From: Rebecca billardiae RCC1528
Lineage: Eukaryota; Haptophyta
Assembly (NCBI GenBank): GCA_965240325.2
Contig: OZ251250.1
Location: 124,001-188,000 of the forward strand
Length of the DNA: 64,000 nucleotides
Reading direction: 5' to 3'
This document shows positions 1 to 9,849 of the stretch, piece by piece. Positions within the stretch are counted from its first letter, which is position 1. Every line of letters begins with the position of its first letter. Under the pieces are notes generated by a model, which saw only the letters and a list, made by a program, of their open reading frames with translations, was not told the origin of the DNA and ran no database searches. Position numbers and translations under genes: made by a program.

Positions 1-1847
1 GCCGCTCTCCCGGACTCGGTGCTCCCGGACTCGGCGCTCCCGGACTCTGACGAACCCGAGAGCGCCGGACCGCGGCCGGCGGCGGTGGCGCTGTGCACGG
101 CGGGCGGCGAGCTGCTGCTGCTGCGCGCGCGCGACGGCGGCGCACGCAGCGCCCTGCCGGGGCCCGCCGCCACCGCCGCTGGCTGGGCGTCTGCACTTGG
201 CTCAGTGGCGCTGCTGCCGCCTGTCAGCATGGCTGCCGGCAGCATGGCTGCCGGCGGCGGTGGTGGTGACGGCGACGGCGCGGCGGAGGGCGCGGCGGGG
301 GCGGGGCGCGGGGATGGCTGCGCGCTCGCGGCGCTGCCGGCCGCGGCGCTGCCTGCCGCGCCGGCGCACGCGGCGGCACTGCTCGCCGTCGGCCGCCCGG
401 TGCGCGCGCGCGCGCCGGCCGCACGCGCGCGCCGCGCGGCTGCGCGCACCGCCGCGGCCGCGCGGCGCGCGCGCGCCCGCCGCGCCGCCCGCCCGCGGCG
501 GCGCGCGCGCCTCTCCCGCGTGGCTGGCCGCCCGCCCCGGCGGCGGCGCCCTGAGCTCGCCCCCGCCCGCCGCGCCGCCCCCGCCCCCCGCGCGCCGCGG
601 CGTCCGCTCAGGGCGCGCACGGCGGCGAAGGTTCCGTGAAACTTCTCTGGCTGAGCGCGCGCGGCGCGCTGCTGCAACCGCCCGCCGCCGTGCGCGGCCC
701 GCGTGCGGCGGCGGCGGCTGTGGCGGTGGCGGCCGGTGGAGCTCGTGCCGAGCGGCCGCACCCGCCACAGCCGCGGGGCGCCGCGGCCGATGCCGGCGCC
801 GTGCACGCGAGCGGCGCGGCCGCGGCGCCATGCCGCGGCGCGGCGGCGCGCGGCGGCGGCACTGTCAGCGGCTTCGGCGCCGCGCTGGTGGCGGTGCCGC
901 CCAGCGGCGTGCTGCGCTCGGCGATGCTTCTGATCGGCGCAAGCGGTGGCGGCGGTGCGGCCGTCGGCGGCGGCGCGGCCGCGCGGCCGGCGGCGGCAAA
1001 GCCCTCGGCCGCCGCGCCGCCGACAGCCGGCGCCGAGGCGGCGGCGGGCGCGGGCGCGGGCGGCCCTTCGGATCCCCCGGATACTCCGGATACTCATACG
1101 GGTATTACTCTGGATCTACCCTCGCCGGCGGCCGAGCTGGGGGCGGGGGGCGTGTTCGCTCTCACGCTGCGCGCGGACGGCGGCGGCGCGGCCGCGCCGC
1201 CGTGCGCCGTGCGCTGCGGCGGCGCGGACGGCGGCGGCGGCGGCGGCGCCACCGCCGCCGCCGCGTGCGCGGAGCGCGCCGCGGCCGCACGCGCGCGCTG
1301 CGCGGGCGCGCCGCCGGCCGGCGCGCCGCCTGCTGCCGACGGCGGCGCGGAGGCCGGCGCGGCTGGGGTGGGGGGCGGCCCGGGTCCGCAGGCGCGCGGA
1401 GCAAGCGGCGGCGATGGCCCGGCCAAGGGAGATACGATCTCCCTTAAGGGAGATAGTATCTCCCTTGGCCAGGCCCCTGAAGCGCCGCCGCTCTCGCGCG
1501 CCGCCGCCCTCGGCGTCGTGGCGCTGTGCGCGGCCGGCGGCGGCGGCAGCCATGCGGCTGCTGCTGCTGCTGCGCAGCATGCTCGCACCGCGCCGCCGCC
1601 GCCGCCGCCGCCGCCAGCCGCCGCCGCCGCGGACGGGTCGGACGGCGGCGACGCGCTGACGACAGTCACAGCGGCCGCGGCATTGAAGACTCCGACTCCG
1701 CCTCCGAGTCCGGCCATGGCGGCGCCCTCGGCCGCTGAGCCACAGCCCAGGGCTGATGGGTCGGGTGCCCACGGCATGACGGCAGTCCACGCCGCCGGCC
1801 CACTACGCCGCCGCCGACGACGACGACTGCTGACACTACGACGGTGA
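1..1847 (+). CDS. 3' part of an unrecognised gene (partial, at least two exons)
   Basis: The gene enters from the left edge, so its start is missing. My model is exons 1-399 and 612-1847, both phase 0: the donor at 400 is GTGCGCGC and the acceptor follows CAG at 609-611. Across the junction the frame reads AALLAVGRP then GAHGGEGSVKLLWLSARG, and earlier there is VALCTAGGELLLLRARDG. Short hydrophobic strands ending in Gly or Arg turns could be beta-propeller blades, but I cannot name a family. The rest is Ala/Gly/Pro-rich low complexity. The first residues repeat LPDS from 15-bp DNA repeats. An in-frame palindromic insertion at 1421-1470 encodes GDTISLKGDSISLG. The stop is at 1845-1847. The GC-rich frame makes a spurious open frame possible. 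Confidence 0.4.
1421..1470. repeat. 50-bp near-perfect palindrome (AGAT/ATCT family)
   Basis: Two 25-bp arms meet at CTTAAG (1443-1448) and match at 24 of 25 positions. Each arm contains its own small palindrome of the form GGAGATnnnATCTCC. It lies in the open frame of the flanking gene. It belongs to the dispersed GAGATTGCAATCTC-like family of this window. Confidence 0.85.
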
Positions 1848-2000
1848 CGCAGACGCCGACGATCCGACATCCGTCTGTCAGCCAGGCTGCCAGGCGCCGC
1901 GGCCCGCGGACGACTCTTGTTCTTACTACGCCAATATATGGGGGTACAGGCCTCGCAGGCGGACGGCTGAACGCATTTTCCGGCGCGGCGCAGCCATGGC

Positions 2001-2126
2001 ATCGGCGACGTCTTCATGGGCGGTGACAGTTCAAGTTGGCGGGCGTCGATCTCGCCTGCCTGAGCTGTGTGCGTCTCATATTCGTCTGAGTTGCGTCAAT
2101 CTCGCCTGCCTGAGCTGTGTGCGTAT
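2001..2126 (+). repeat. Dispersed 5'-flank repeat, full copy plus partial copy
   Basis: Positions 2001-2080 contain GGCGACGTCTTCATGGGCGG, then TTGGCGGGCGTC, then CTCGCCTGCCTGAGCTGTGT. The last block is repeated at about 2095-2126. Related copies occur at 7189-7226, 30801-30865 and 47261-47338. This copy lies about 110-240 bp upstream of the hydrolase start at 2238, so it could be promoter sequence or an old mobile-element fragment. Confidence 0.75.
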
Positions 2127-2237
2127 AAACTGTTAACTGTATAAGCTGCCAGCACGCAATAAGTGTATATCCAGTTATCGTCATCAGTTGTCGTACTGGC
2201 TGGTAGTACTCCGTACGGTAGCGGGGTCTGGCGAGCG

Positions 2238-4356
2238 ATGGCGGCGGCCGCCGCGCGTGTGGCGCGCGACGTGCCGGCGGCGTGGTCGCGCTGGGTGCTG
2301 CCGTCGCCGTACGGCGCGGGCGGCCGCGTGGAGGGCTTCGTCGCGCCCGGCTGGGACCGCGTGCGCGCCGCGTTCGAGGCCAACTTCGCCGCCGGCCAGG
2401 AGCTCGGCGCGCAGCTGACGATCCGGCGGCGCGGCCGCGTCGTCGTCGACCTCTCAGGCGCCTCGGCCTCGGCGCGCGCGCCGGCGGGGTACGGCGCGTC
2501 GACGATGCAGTGCGTGTACTCGACGGGCAAGAACCTCGAGGCCGTCGCCGTCGCCATGCTCGTCGACCGCGGCCTCCTCGACTACGGCGAGAAGGTGGCG
2601 CGCTATTGGCCGGAGTTTGGCGCCGCGGGTAAATCCGGAGTAACGGTCGCCGACCTGATGCGGCACGAGGGCGGCGTGCCGATCCTCGCGCAGGCGGGGC
2701 ACGAGCACGACCGCGCGCGCGACCGCAAGCTCACGCCCGACGACGTGCGCGCCGTCGAGCCCATGGAGGCGATGATTGCGGCCGCCGCTCGGATGCCGCC
2801 GCCGCCGCCGCCGGCCGCGGGCGGCGCGGGCGCTGAGGGCGCGTACAACCCGCGGTGCTACCACATGCTCACGCGCGGCTTCGCCGTGAGCGCGCTGCTC
2901 CGCCGCGTCGACCCCGCCGGCCGCTCCCTCGGCCGCTTCGTCGCCGACGAGATTGCATCTCCCCTCGGCCGCGCGTGCGACGGCGGCTCCGAGGTGCGCG
3001 CGAGATTGCATCTCCCCTCGGGTAGGGTTGGGGTTAGGGTTGGCGCGGCGCGAGATTGCATCTCCCCTCGGCGCGGCGCGGCGCAGGGTGGCGCCGGCTG
3101 GCGGGCTCGCTCGCCTGCGCGCGCGCGGCGTGCGCGCCCGCCACACCTCGCGGCAGCGCTCGCTGCGCCGTTGGACGGATGGCCTGCCCTAACCCTAACC
3201 CTAACCCTAACCACCATTGGACTGGCCTGTACCGCACCGCACCGCACCGCACCGCACCGCACCCTGACTGATACGCACCCAGCCGCCTTGGCTCCCGGAC
3301 TCCTGGCCTCGCACCGCACCGCGCCGCTCCGGCTGCCGCTGCTGCCGCGCACGCCCCTGCCCGCGACCCTCACCCTCGCCCGAACATACGACACGCGACA
3401 CGCTACGCGCTACACCGCACCCCGCCCGACCACGCCACCGCGCGCCCGCGCGGTGCCGGCCGCACGGCACGCGCCGCGCGCGCGTTCCCTCGCCCGCGCC
3501 CGCCGCGGCGCACGCGCGCTGCCGCAGCTGCGCTGCCGCATGCAGCCTGATCCCGACCGCGCCGCGCGCCGCCCCTCCTCCCCCGCCGCCACCCCGCCTC
3601 CGCACAGCGCGCGCGCGTGCACAGCTGCGCTGCGGCATCCCAACCGCCGAGCAGCGAGATTGCAATCTCGCGCCGCTGCGGCAGCCGAGCCTTCTCTACG
3701 CCGGCGGTTGCATCCTGCTGCCCGCGCTCCTCGGCCTCGGGTGTCCGGTGCTCTCCGCCACCATCCGGACTTTCCGCAGCTCCACCTCCATCCTCACCTC
3801 CGTGCCGGTCACCTGGTTCGACCCCAAGCTGCCTCGGCCCTCGTTCAACAACACGCCGGAGGGGCGCGCGCTCGAGATCCCGAGCGCGGGCGTGTACGCG
3901 AGCGCGCGCGGCCTCGCGGCGCTGCACGCGACGATGGCGTCGGGCGGCCTCGTGCCCGACGACCGCGCCGACGACGCCGGGGGTGGCGGCGGCGGTGGCC
4001 GCGCGGCCGAGCCCCGCGCGCGGCTGCTCTCCGCCGAGGCGGTGGCGGAGGCGCTGGCCGAGCCGGTCGACCGGCCGGACACCGGACTCGAGGGCAACGC
4101 GTGGGCGATGACGCGCGGCGGCTTTGCGCGGCTCGACACCCTGCGCGGCCTCGCCTTCCACCCGGACGACCCGGGCGCCTACGCCGGACTGGTGGGCTGG
4201 GGCGGCTGGGGCGGCTCGATCGGCGCGTGGGACCCAGATCGCGATCTCGCGCTCGCGTACGTGCCGAGCGGGATGGGGCCGTACCTGATCGGCGGGCCGC
4301 GCTCGCGCGCCATCCTGCACGAGGTGCAGCGCGCGCTCGCGGAGACGGGCGGCTGA
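2238..4356 (+). CDS. Class C beta-lactamase-like serine hydrolase (LACTB/esterase type)
   Basis: Two exons, 2238-2993 and 3685-4356, both phase 0, give about 475 residues. The start is the ATG at 2238; an in-frame upstream non-ATG extension is ignored. The SxxK nucleophile motif is visible in CVYSTGKNLEAVAVAMLVDR, followed by DLMRHEGGVP and the EIASPLG segment typical of the family. Exon 2 holds EIPSAGVYASARGLAALHA and the C-terminal GWGGWGGSIGAWDP block that lines the active site. The family comprises peptidase or esterase-like hydrolases of the penicillin-binding fold; the substrate here is unknown and antibiotic resistance is not implied. The donor is GTGCGCGC at 2994 and the acceptor CAG ends at 3684. 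The DNA coding EIASPLG is itself a copy of the window's GAGATTGCATCTC repeat, which recurs twice just inside the intron. Confidence 0.85.
2994..3684 (+). other. Intron rich in repeats
   Basis: The 691-bp intron carries GAGATTGCATCTCCCCTCG at 3002 and 3052 (a third copy is in the exon at 2949), a TTAGGG-like tract at about 3014-3046, a CCCTAA tract at about 3187-3212, a CCGCA pentamer array at about 3229-3262, and an exact GAGATTGCAATCTC at 3656-3669, only 15 bp before the acceptor. Confidence 0.75.
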
Positions 4357-4701
4357 GCGGTTGACACCGTGCCGCCAGGCAGCACGGGCGGTGTGACGGC
4401 GCTGGGCGCGGCCGCTCATGAGTGAGCACTAGCGACGCTGCGCTTCGGCCGGCAGCATCGTCCGGTGACAGCGGCGGCGCACCTTATTATCACAGCAACG
4501 TGACTTCTTTTAGTTGAAGCGCGGCCGTTAGCGTAGTCTGCGTAGTAGTGTATCCAGCGGCCGAGATTATATATATATAATTTTATTATCGTCGAAATTT
4601 ACGTAGTACTATATATGCGCTGCGCGCGCGCCCCTAGGGGGCGGCGCGCGCGCGCGGCTGGTCCCCCCTGCATGCCCGCACCGTCAGCTGCCTGATTGCC
4701 G
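4357..4701. other. Intergenic, convergent gene ends
   Basis: The region lies between the hydrolase stop and the 3' end of the minus-strand frameshifted gene. It includes a short TA-rich stretch near 4565-4580 and a GC-rich palindromic patch at 4620-4660. I see no gene. Confidence 0.6.
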
Positions 4702-5339
4702 CTACCCAGCCCCGCTACCGTCGCGCGCGACATCCGCGCCGCGTAAATCACCGTCACCGAGCGGTCCGAGCGCGCCGCCATCATCAATTTGCTCCTGAGT
4801 GCCGAAAACTCCTTCGATCTCCGGAAGCCCAGCCTCCTCGCGCAGGAGCTTGCGCGCCGTCATGCACTCCGCGATCAGGTCGATCGCGTCGGTCTCCGCC
4901 CTGCGCTGCCATTCGCGCTGCCGCTTGGCGTACTTCTTCAGCCAGAGCCGCCGCACCTTGTCGCCGAACTCCTCTGAGACAGACCTCTGCCCACGTCGCA
5001 GGCGACACGCGGCGCACGAGCTGCGCGACCGTCGAGATGTGCGGCTCCGCCGTCGACTTCTTCCCCTCGGCGTACTCGCGGGCGAATGAGTCGAGTGACT
5101 TGCGCGCGTGCACGAGCGGCATCGCACGCTTGGTCACCTGCACGAAATGCCCCTGTACCTGCTCGTCCGCGAGCTGCACGAGGCGTCCCCGCCGCCTGAG
5201 GCGAGACGCCGTCTGCGCCCGCCTCCGTGACCGCCCAGACGTTGAAGCGGAGCGGTGGGACGTTGTGCGAGCCCTGGCCGGCGAGGCTGGCGAGGCTGAC
5301 GTAAGCGCCGGTGCACGCCACGATGACCTTCTGCTCCTC

Positions 5340-6610
5340 CGCGTAGTCGGCCGCCTTGGCGCCGCCGCCAAAACCGCCGCCGGCCGAGCTGCCGCCTGCC
5401 GAGGCAGTGCTGCCACCGAGGCCGCGCCGCTGCGCGCCGCCGCCGGCCGCGCCGCCACCGGCCGCGCCGCCACCAGCCGCACCACCACCCGCACTGTCAG
5501 CCGCGCCGCTGGCCGCGCCACATGCCGCGCCACCGGCCACGCGGACGCGAGCACCGGCTGTGCCGCTAGCCACGCCGCTGCCACTGCCGGCCGCGCCGCC
5601 CACGCCGCCGCCCACGCCCGCGCCCGCGCCCGCGTTGCCAGCCGCGCCCCCGGCCGCGCCGCCGGCCGCGCCGCCGGCCGCGCCACCGGCCGCGCCACCG
5701 GCCGCGCGGACGCCAGCGCCAGCGGTGCCGCCAGCCACGCAGCTGCCGCTGCTGCTGCCACCAGTGCTGCTGCTGCCGCCCGCACCGGCCGCGCCGCCGC
5801 CGGCCGCGCCGCCGCCGGCCGCGCCGCCGCCGGCCGCGCCGCCGCCGGCCGCGCCGCCGCCGGCCGCGCCGCCGCCGCCCGCGCGATCGCCAGCGCTGTC
5901 AGCCGCGCCGCTGTCCGCGCCGCCGGCCGCACCTCCGGCCGCGCCTCCAGCCGCGCGGACGCCAACGCCAGCTGTGCCGCCAGCCACGCCACTGCAGCTG
6001 CCGCCCGCGCCGCCCGCGCCGCCGCCAGCACCCGCGCCCGCGTTGCCAGCCGCGCCGCCACCCCGCGTCCGGCCGCGTCGCCGGGCGCACCGCCGCCTGG
6101 CGCGCAGTTGTCGGGCGTGCCGCCGTCGGGCGCGCCGCCACCGGGCCCGCCATCGCCCGCGCTGTCAGCCGCGCCGCCGGCCGCGCCGCAGGCCGCGCCA
6201 CCGGCCGCGCGGACGCCAACGCCGGCTGTGCCGCCAGCCACGCCGCTGTCGCTGCAGCTGCCGCCGCCGCCGCTGCTGCCAGCCGCGCCGGCCGCGCGCG
6301 GCCGCGCCGCCGGCCGCGCCGCCGCCGGCAGTGCCGCCGCCGGCCGCGCTGTCAGCCGCGCCGCTGGCCGCGCCGCCGGCCGCGCCACCGGCCGCACGGA
6401 CGCCAGCGCCGACTGTGCCGCCAGCCACGCCGCTGCCGCTGCCGCTCGCGCCGGCCGCGCCGCCGCCCGTGCCCACGGACGCGCCCGCGTTGCCAGCCGC
6501 GCCGCCCGCCGCGCCGCCGGCCGCGCCGCCGACCGCGCAACCGGCCGCGCGGACTCCAGCGCCGGCGGCACCGCCAGCTACGCCGCTACCGCTGCCGCTG
6601 CCGCCGCTGC
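5340..6610 (-). repeat. 1.2-kb Ala/Gly-coding minisatellite with higher-order repeat
   Basis: The basic unit is a variant of GCCGCGCCGCCGGCC. A longer block beginning GCGGACGCCAGCGCCAGC recurs about six times, near 5541, 5706, 5957, 6209, 6396 and 6549, with 150-250 bp spacing. It sits inside the frameshifted gene and is open in several frames on both strands, so open frames here are not evidence of genes. Confidence 0.85.
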
Positions 6611-7188
6611 CGCCGGCCCCGACGGGCGGTTGGCGGTGTTGAGCCCGCCTGTATCGATGTCGTGCCCTCCGTGGCTCCGTCGTGGGACGACGCAAGCGAG
6701 CGCAGCCCCTCGGGAGCCTCAGCCATGCGGCTGCACTTAGCACAGCGCGCGATGAGTGCGGCGGCGCCTTCGAGATACGCCGTACGGAGCTTGCCGACAT
6801 CCCGAATGACCTCTCGCTCGTGCTTGACGGTGGTGTTCGCCTGCTTGATCCACGTGTCGTTGTCGTTGACGGGCAGCGTGCCGGCACTTCTCTGCCTCGG
6901 CCATCGACTCAGACACATAGTCAGACACCTTGCGCTGGTCGTTGTCCACGTCGCGCGCGTCTGTGAGGTCTCTTCGGGTGCGCATGGTCCTCACGCGCAC
7001 CGCCTCGCGCGCGAGATCGCGGCATATCACGCCCAGGTCCTCCTGCGGCGTGTGCTTGCGCGTGCGCCGAGCGGCGCCATGCTGTTTGAACGGTGTGGTG
7101 GGCGGCGTCCGCGGATTCCCAGACGACAACCTTATTAATACCTTATGCTGATAATATGCCATATACCCTCTCCAAGTTGGCGTATTAT

Positions 7189-7226
7189 TGGTCAATCTCG
7201 CCTGCCTGAGCTGTGTGCGTCTCTTA
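7189..7226 (+). repeat. Dispersed 5'-flank repeat, partial copy
   Basis: This copy carries GTCAATCTCGCCTGCCTGAG and CTGTGTGCGTCTCTTA. It lies about 300 bp upstream of the secreted RCC1-like gene. About 95 bp further on, 7319-7343 matches the reverse complement of 47191-47214 with one indel. Confidence 0.7.
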
Positions 7227-7520
7227 CTGTATTGACTGAACCTCATCCATGACTAACCCGTGTCCGGTCAATCCGGTGGTCATATACGCATTCGAGTATA
7301 ATTTAGCCGTCCTGCCATACCTGTGTCGTTAAAGTCATAGAATGGGGTACGGCTCGTCCGATGAACCCTTGCTGGCACCAATCAGGCAGCCGTTGTCGTC
7401 ATCATAGTGATCAAGTTTCCTACGCGCCCGCGACCGGCGCAACCGCGGCACGCGGCGAGCCGCCGAGCCTTGAGCGAGCTGCTCCCCACGCGTCGTGATC
7501 AGACCTCGCTAGCCGCTCCG

Positions 7521-9299
7521 ATGTCTCGACCGCCCTCGTCGCTCTGCTCGCTCCTCGCGCTCGCGGCGTGGGCTGTGGCCCCTGCGACGTGCTTCGACTT
7601 CGTCATGGGCGGCGAATTCGGCCCCGCGTGCGCCATCCTCGACACGGGCGAGACCAAGTGCTGGGGGCGAGGCACCTACGGACCGCACGGCCACGAGGAC
7701 GTCCAGAACCGCGGCTACGGCCCCGGCGAGATGGGGAACAACCTGCCGGCGATCGACCTGGGCACGGGGCGCACGGCGAGGCAGATCTACTCGAGGGAAT
7801 CGGGCGCCTGCGCGCTCCTCGACAACGACGACTTCAAGTGCTGGGGCAGGGGCAGGGACGGCCGTCACGGGCTCGGCGACACCGTCGACCGTGGCAATCT
7901 GCCGGGCACCATGGGCGACAAGCTGCCGGCCATCGAGCTGCCGTCCGGTACGGCTGTCGTGAAGGCGGCCGTCGGCGAGGAGTCCCGGTGCCTCCTCCTC
8001 GACGACACCACCACCCGATGCTTCGGCCGTGCGGAGTATCTCGGCCTCGGCCTGTCTGACCGCAACACGCAGAGCGTCGGCGACGGCCCGGGCGAGATGG
8101 GCGACAGCCTGACGGCCATCGACTTCGGAGCGGGGCGGTACGCCGTGGACATCTTCGCCGGCATTAAATCGTTCTGCGCCATCCTTGACGACCGGTCCCT
8201 CAAGTGCTGGGGCCAGAACAACAGAGGCCAGCTCGGCTACGACGACAAGAAGGACCGCGGCGCGGGTACGCAGTCGGGGTGCGCCGACTGCCATCTCATG
8301 GGCGACAAGCTCCCGGTCGTCAACCTCGGGGCCGGCCGGACGGTGACGAGGATGGATCTCTCCGCGCAGCACGCCTGCGCGATCCTCGACAACGACGGTC
8401 TCAAGTGCTGGGGGAGCGGCTGCAACGGCGCGCTCGGCTACGAAGACGACCTCAATCGCGGCGACGGGGCGCTCTACGCGCTGCCCAACCTGATGGGCGA
8501 CAGGCTGCCCTACGTCAACGTGGGCACTGGTAGGACGGCCGTCGCGGTGAGCCTGGCGATGCCCAGTTGTGGCACGACGTGCGTGCTGCGCGACGACGAC
8601 TCCTACGTGTGCTGGGGCGATAACACACGGGGCTACCTCATGACTGGCGACGACCTCAACCGAGGCGAGTTGCCGGGGGAGATGGGCGACGCCCTCCAGC
8701 CCATCTACCTGGGCAAGCACCCGTCCGACCCGGCGAACCGCGAACGGAAGGTCTGCAAGTTCGAGATGGGCGAGGAGACGAACTGCGTGTTCCTCGACGA
8801 TTGCACCCTCACGTGCGTCGGCTACTACCCGCTCCTCGCCCAGGGCGACCAGGTGAGCCGCGGCACCGTGCCGGGCGAGCTCGGCGACGGCCTGCTGCCC
8901 ATCGACCTGGGCGACGGCGCCTTCAGCAAGTGCGAGTCGGGTACGGAGAGGTGCTACCCGGAAGCCTTCGCGAGCCTGCCGAGCCCACCGCCGGGCCCGC
9001 CGAGCCCACCGCCGGACCCGCCGTCGCCGAGCCCACCGCCAAGCCCATCGCCGCCCAGCTCGCCGCCAACGCCCCCGCCACCCAGCCCGCCGCCCAGCCC
9101 GCCGCCACCGCCGTCGCCGCCGCCAAGCCCGCCGCTGCCGCCGTCGCCACCTTCCTCCCCGCCGCCGCCACCGCCGTCGCCGCCGCCGCAAGCCCTGTGC
9201 GGCGCCGGCTGCTTCCTTACGGTGCGCGCCCGCCGCCGCCGCGCGCCACCCGGCGCGCCAAGCGGAGCGCCGCACGTTGTCGCACCCAGCGGCCCGTGA
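7521..9299 (+). CDS. Secreted RCC1-like repeat protein with polyproline tail
   Basis: A single exon gives 592 residues from the ATG at 7521. The N-terminus, SLCSLLALAAWAVAPATCF, is a clear signal peptide. About seven RCC1/BLIP-II-like repeats follow; the recurring unit reads CAILDNDGLKCWG, then LGYEDDLNRGD, then MGDKLPxVNLGxGRTA, with paired Cys in many repeats. The repeats should form a beta-propeller. The tail (about residues 490-570) is almost pure Pro and Ser in SPPP patterns, like pherophorins and hydroxyproline-rich cell-wall glycoproteins, and ends in a basic region. The expected site is extracellular or wall-associated; ligand unknown. Codon use is more even than in the low-complexity genes, which supports real coding. 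Confidence 0.85.
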   Translation: MSRPPSSLCSLLALAAWAVAPATCFDFVMGGEFGPACAILDTGETKCWGRGTYGPHGHEDVQNRGYGPGEMGNNLPAIDLGTGRTARQIYSRESGACALLDNDDFKCWGRGRDGRHGLGDTVDRGNLPGTMGDKLPAIELPSGTAVVKAAVGEESRCLLLDDTTTRCFGRAEYLGLGLSDRNTQSVGDGPGEMGDSLTAIDFGAGRYAVDIFAGIKSFCAILDDRSLKCWGQNNRGQLGYDDKKDRGAGTQSGCADCHLMGDKLPVVNLGAGRTVTRMDLSAQHACAILDNDGLKCWGSGCNGALGYEDDLNRGDGALYALPNLMGDRLPYVNVGTGRTAVAVSLAMPSCGTTCVLRDDDSYVCWGDNTRGYLMTGDDLNRGELPGEMGDALQPIYLGKHPSDPANRERKVCKFEMGEETNCVFLDDCTLTCVGYYPLLAQGDQVSRGTVPGELGDGLLPIDLGDGAFSKCESGTERCYPEAFASLPSPPPGPPSPPPDPPSPSPPPSPSPPSSPPTPPPPSPPPSPPPPPSPPPSPPLPPSPPSSPPPPPPSPPPQALCGAGCFLTVRARRRRAPPGAPSGAPHVVAPSGP

Positions 9300-9849
9300 T
9301 TGCCGCGCGTGCGCTGCCGCGCGCCAAGTGAGTCCGACCCAGCGCGCACGTGCGGGGGGCGACTGCGGCACGGAGATGCTACACGCGCATATGATGCGCC
9401 GGGAAGCCCCGTACCCACGCGTGTCATGTGTGCTGCTGCCTCACGATGAGCCCCTGCCCCGTGCCGACTGCGCGTGCCCGCGTGCGCGCGCGCGGCTGCA
9501 GCTTATGGCCTCGCTGTACAGATTCACCGTCGGGAACGTGGTGTGCGGCATCTTTGGCGTGTGCTAGCGCAGCTGCTGCTGGCTTGCGCGATCAGATGAT
9601 GATGTACAGATCGATGTACCGGACTGATGCTCATGAGCATCATCAGATGCGCGCGTCCGATATATCGCGGCACGACGTATATAGCGCCGCCAGGTGCCCC
9701 CACCGGATCCGCGGCAGCGTAGTCACTAACGGTGTCGCTGCTCACGGCAGTCACGGTCCGACCTTGGCGCCGCGTCACCGTAGCACTCCTCGTCACCGTA
9801 GCGCACAAGTAGTCGTATAGTACCGCGACCCATCCCTCGTGCCGCGTCG
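9300..9849. other. Intergenic, convergent gene ends
   Basis: The region lies between the secreted RCC1-like gene and the 3' end of the PH-domain gene. ATG/CAT-rich short palindromes occur around 9595-9650, for example CTCATGAGCATCATC. I see no supported gene. Confidence 0.55.

Larger units (their letters stand above)
4702..7246 (-). pseudogene. Multiply frameshifted gene with Ala/Gly-rich insert, family not recognised
   Basis: Convincing protein segments follow one another on the minus strand but in different frames, with no splice signals between them. From the N-terminus: HTPQEDLGVICRDLAREA (about 7030-6975) continuing to SDYVSESMAEAEK; then, shifted near 6880, VNDNDTWIKQANTTVKHERE continuing to LIARCAKCSRMAEAPEGL; then an Ala/Gly repeat; then ADYAEEQKVIVACTGAYVSL (about 5350-5290) with GQGSHNVPPLRFNVWAVTEA; then, shifted near 5200, VTKRAMPLVHARKSLDSFAR; then, shifted near 4990, EEFGDKVRRLWLKKYAKRQR continuing to the stop at 4702. 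That is at least four frame breaks. It may be a pseudogene, a transposon-derived gene or an assembly with indels. The charged helical C-terminus suggests a nucleic-acid-associated or coiled-coil protein, but that is only an impression. Confidence 0.6.

Noticed and set aside
202-1790. Long minus-strand open frames opposite the left-edge gene
   Set aside because: GC-rich low-complexity sequence is open in most frames; these are Arg/Ala shadows without motifs.
4245-4260. AGATCGCGATCT as a further family palindrome
   Set aside because: It lies in a conserved stretch (DPDRDLALAY) of the hydrolase and lacks the flanking GAG/CTC arms on the left, so it is probably chance.
2238-4356. Antibiotic-resistance beta-lactamase
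   Set aside because: The domain organisation and SxxK motif fit the broad eukaryotic LACTB/esterase group; it has an intron and nothing suggests a mobile resistance gene.
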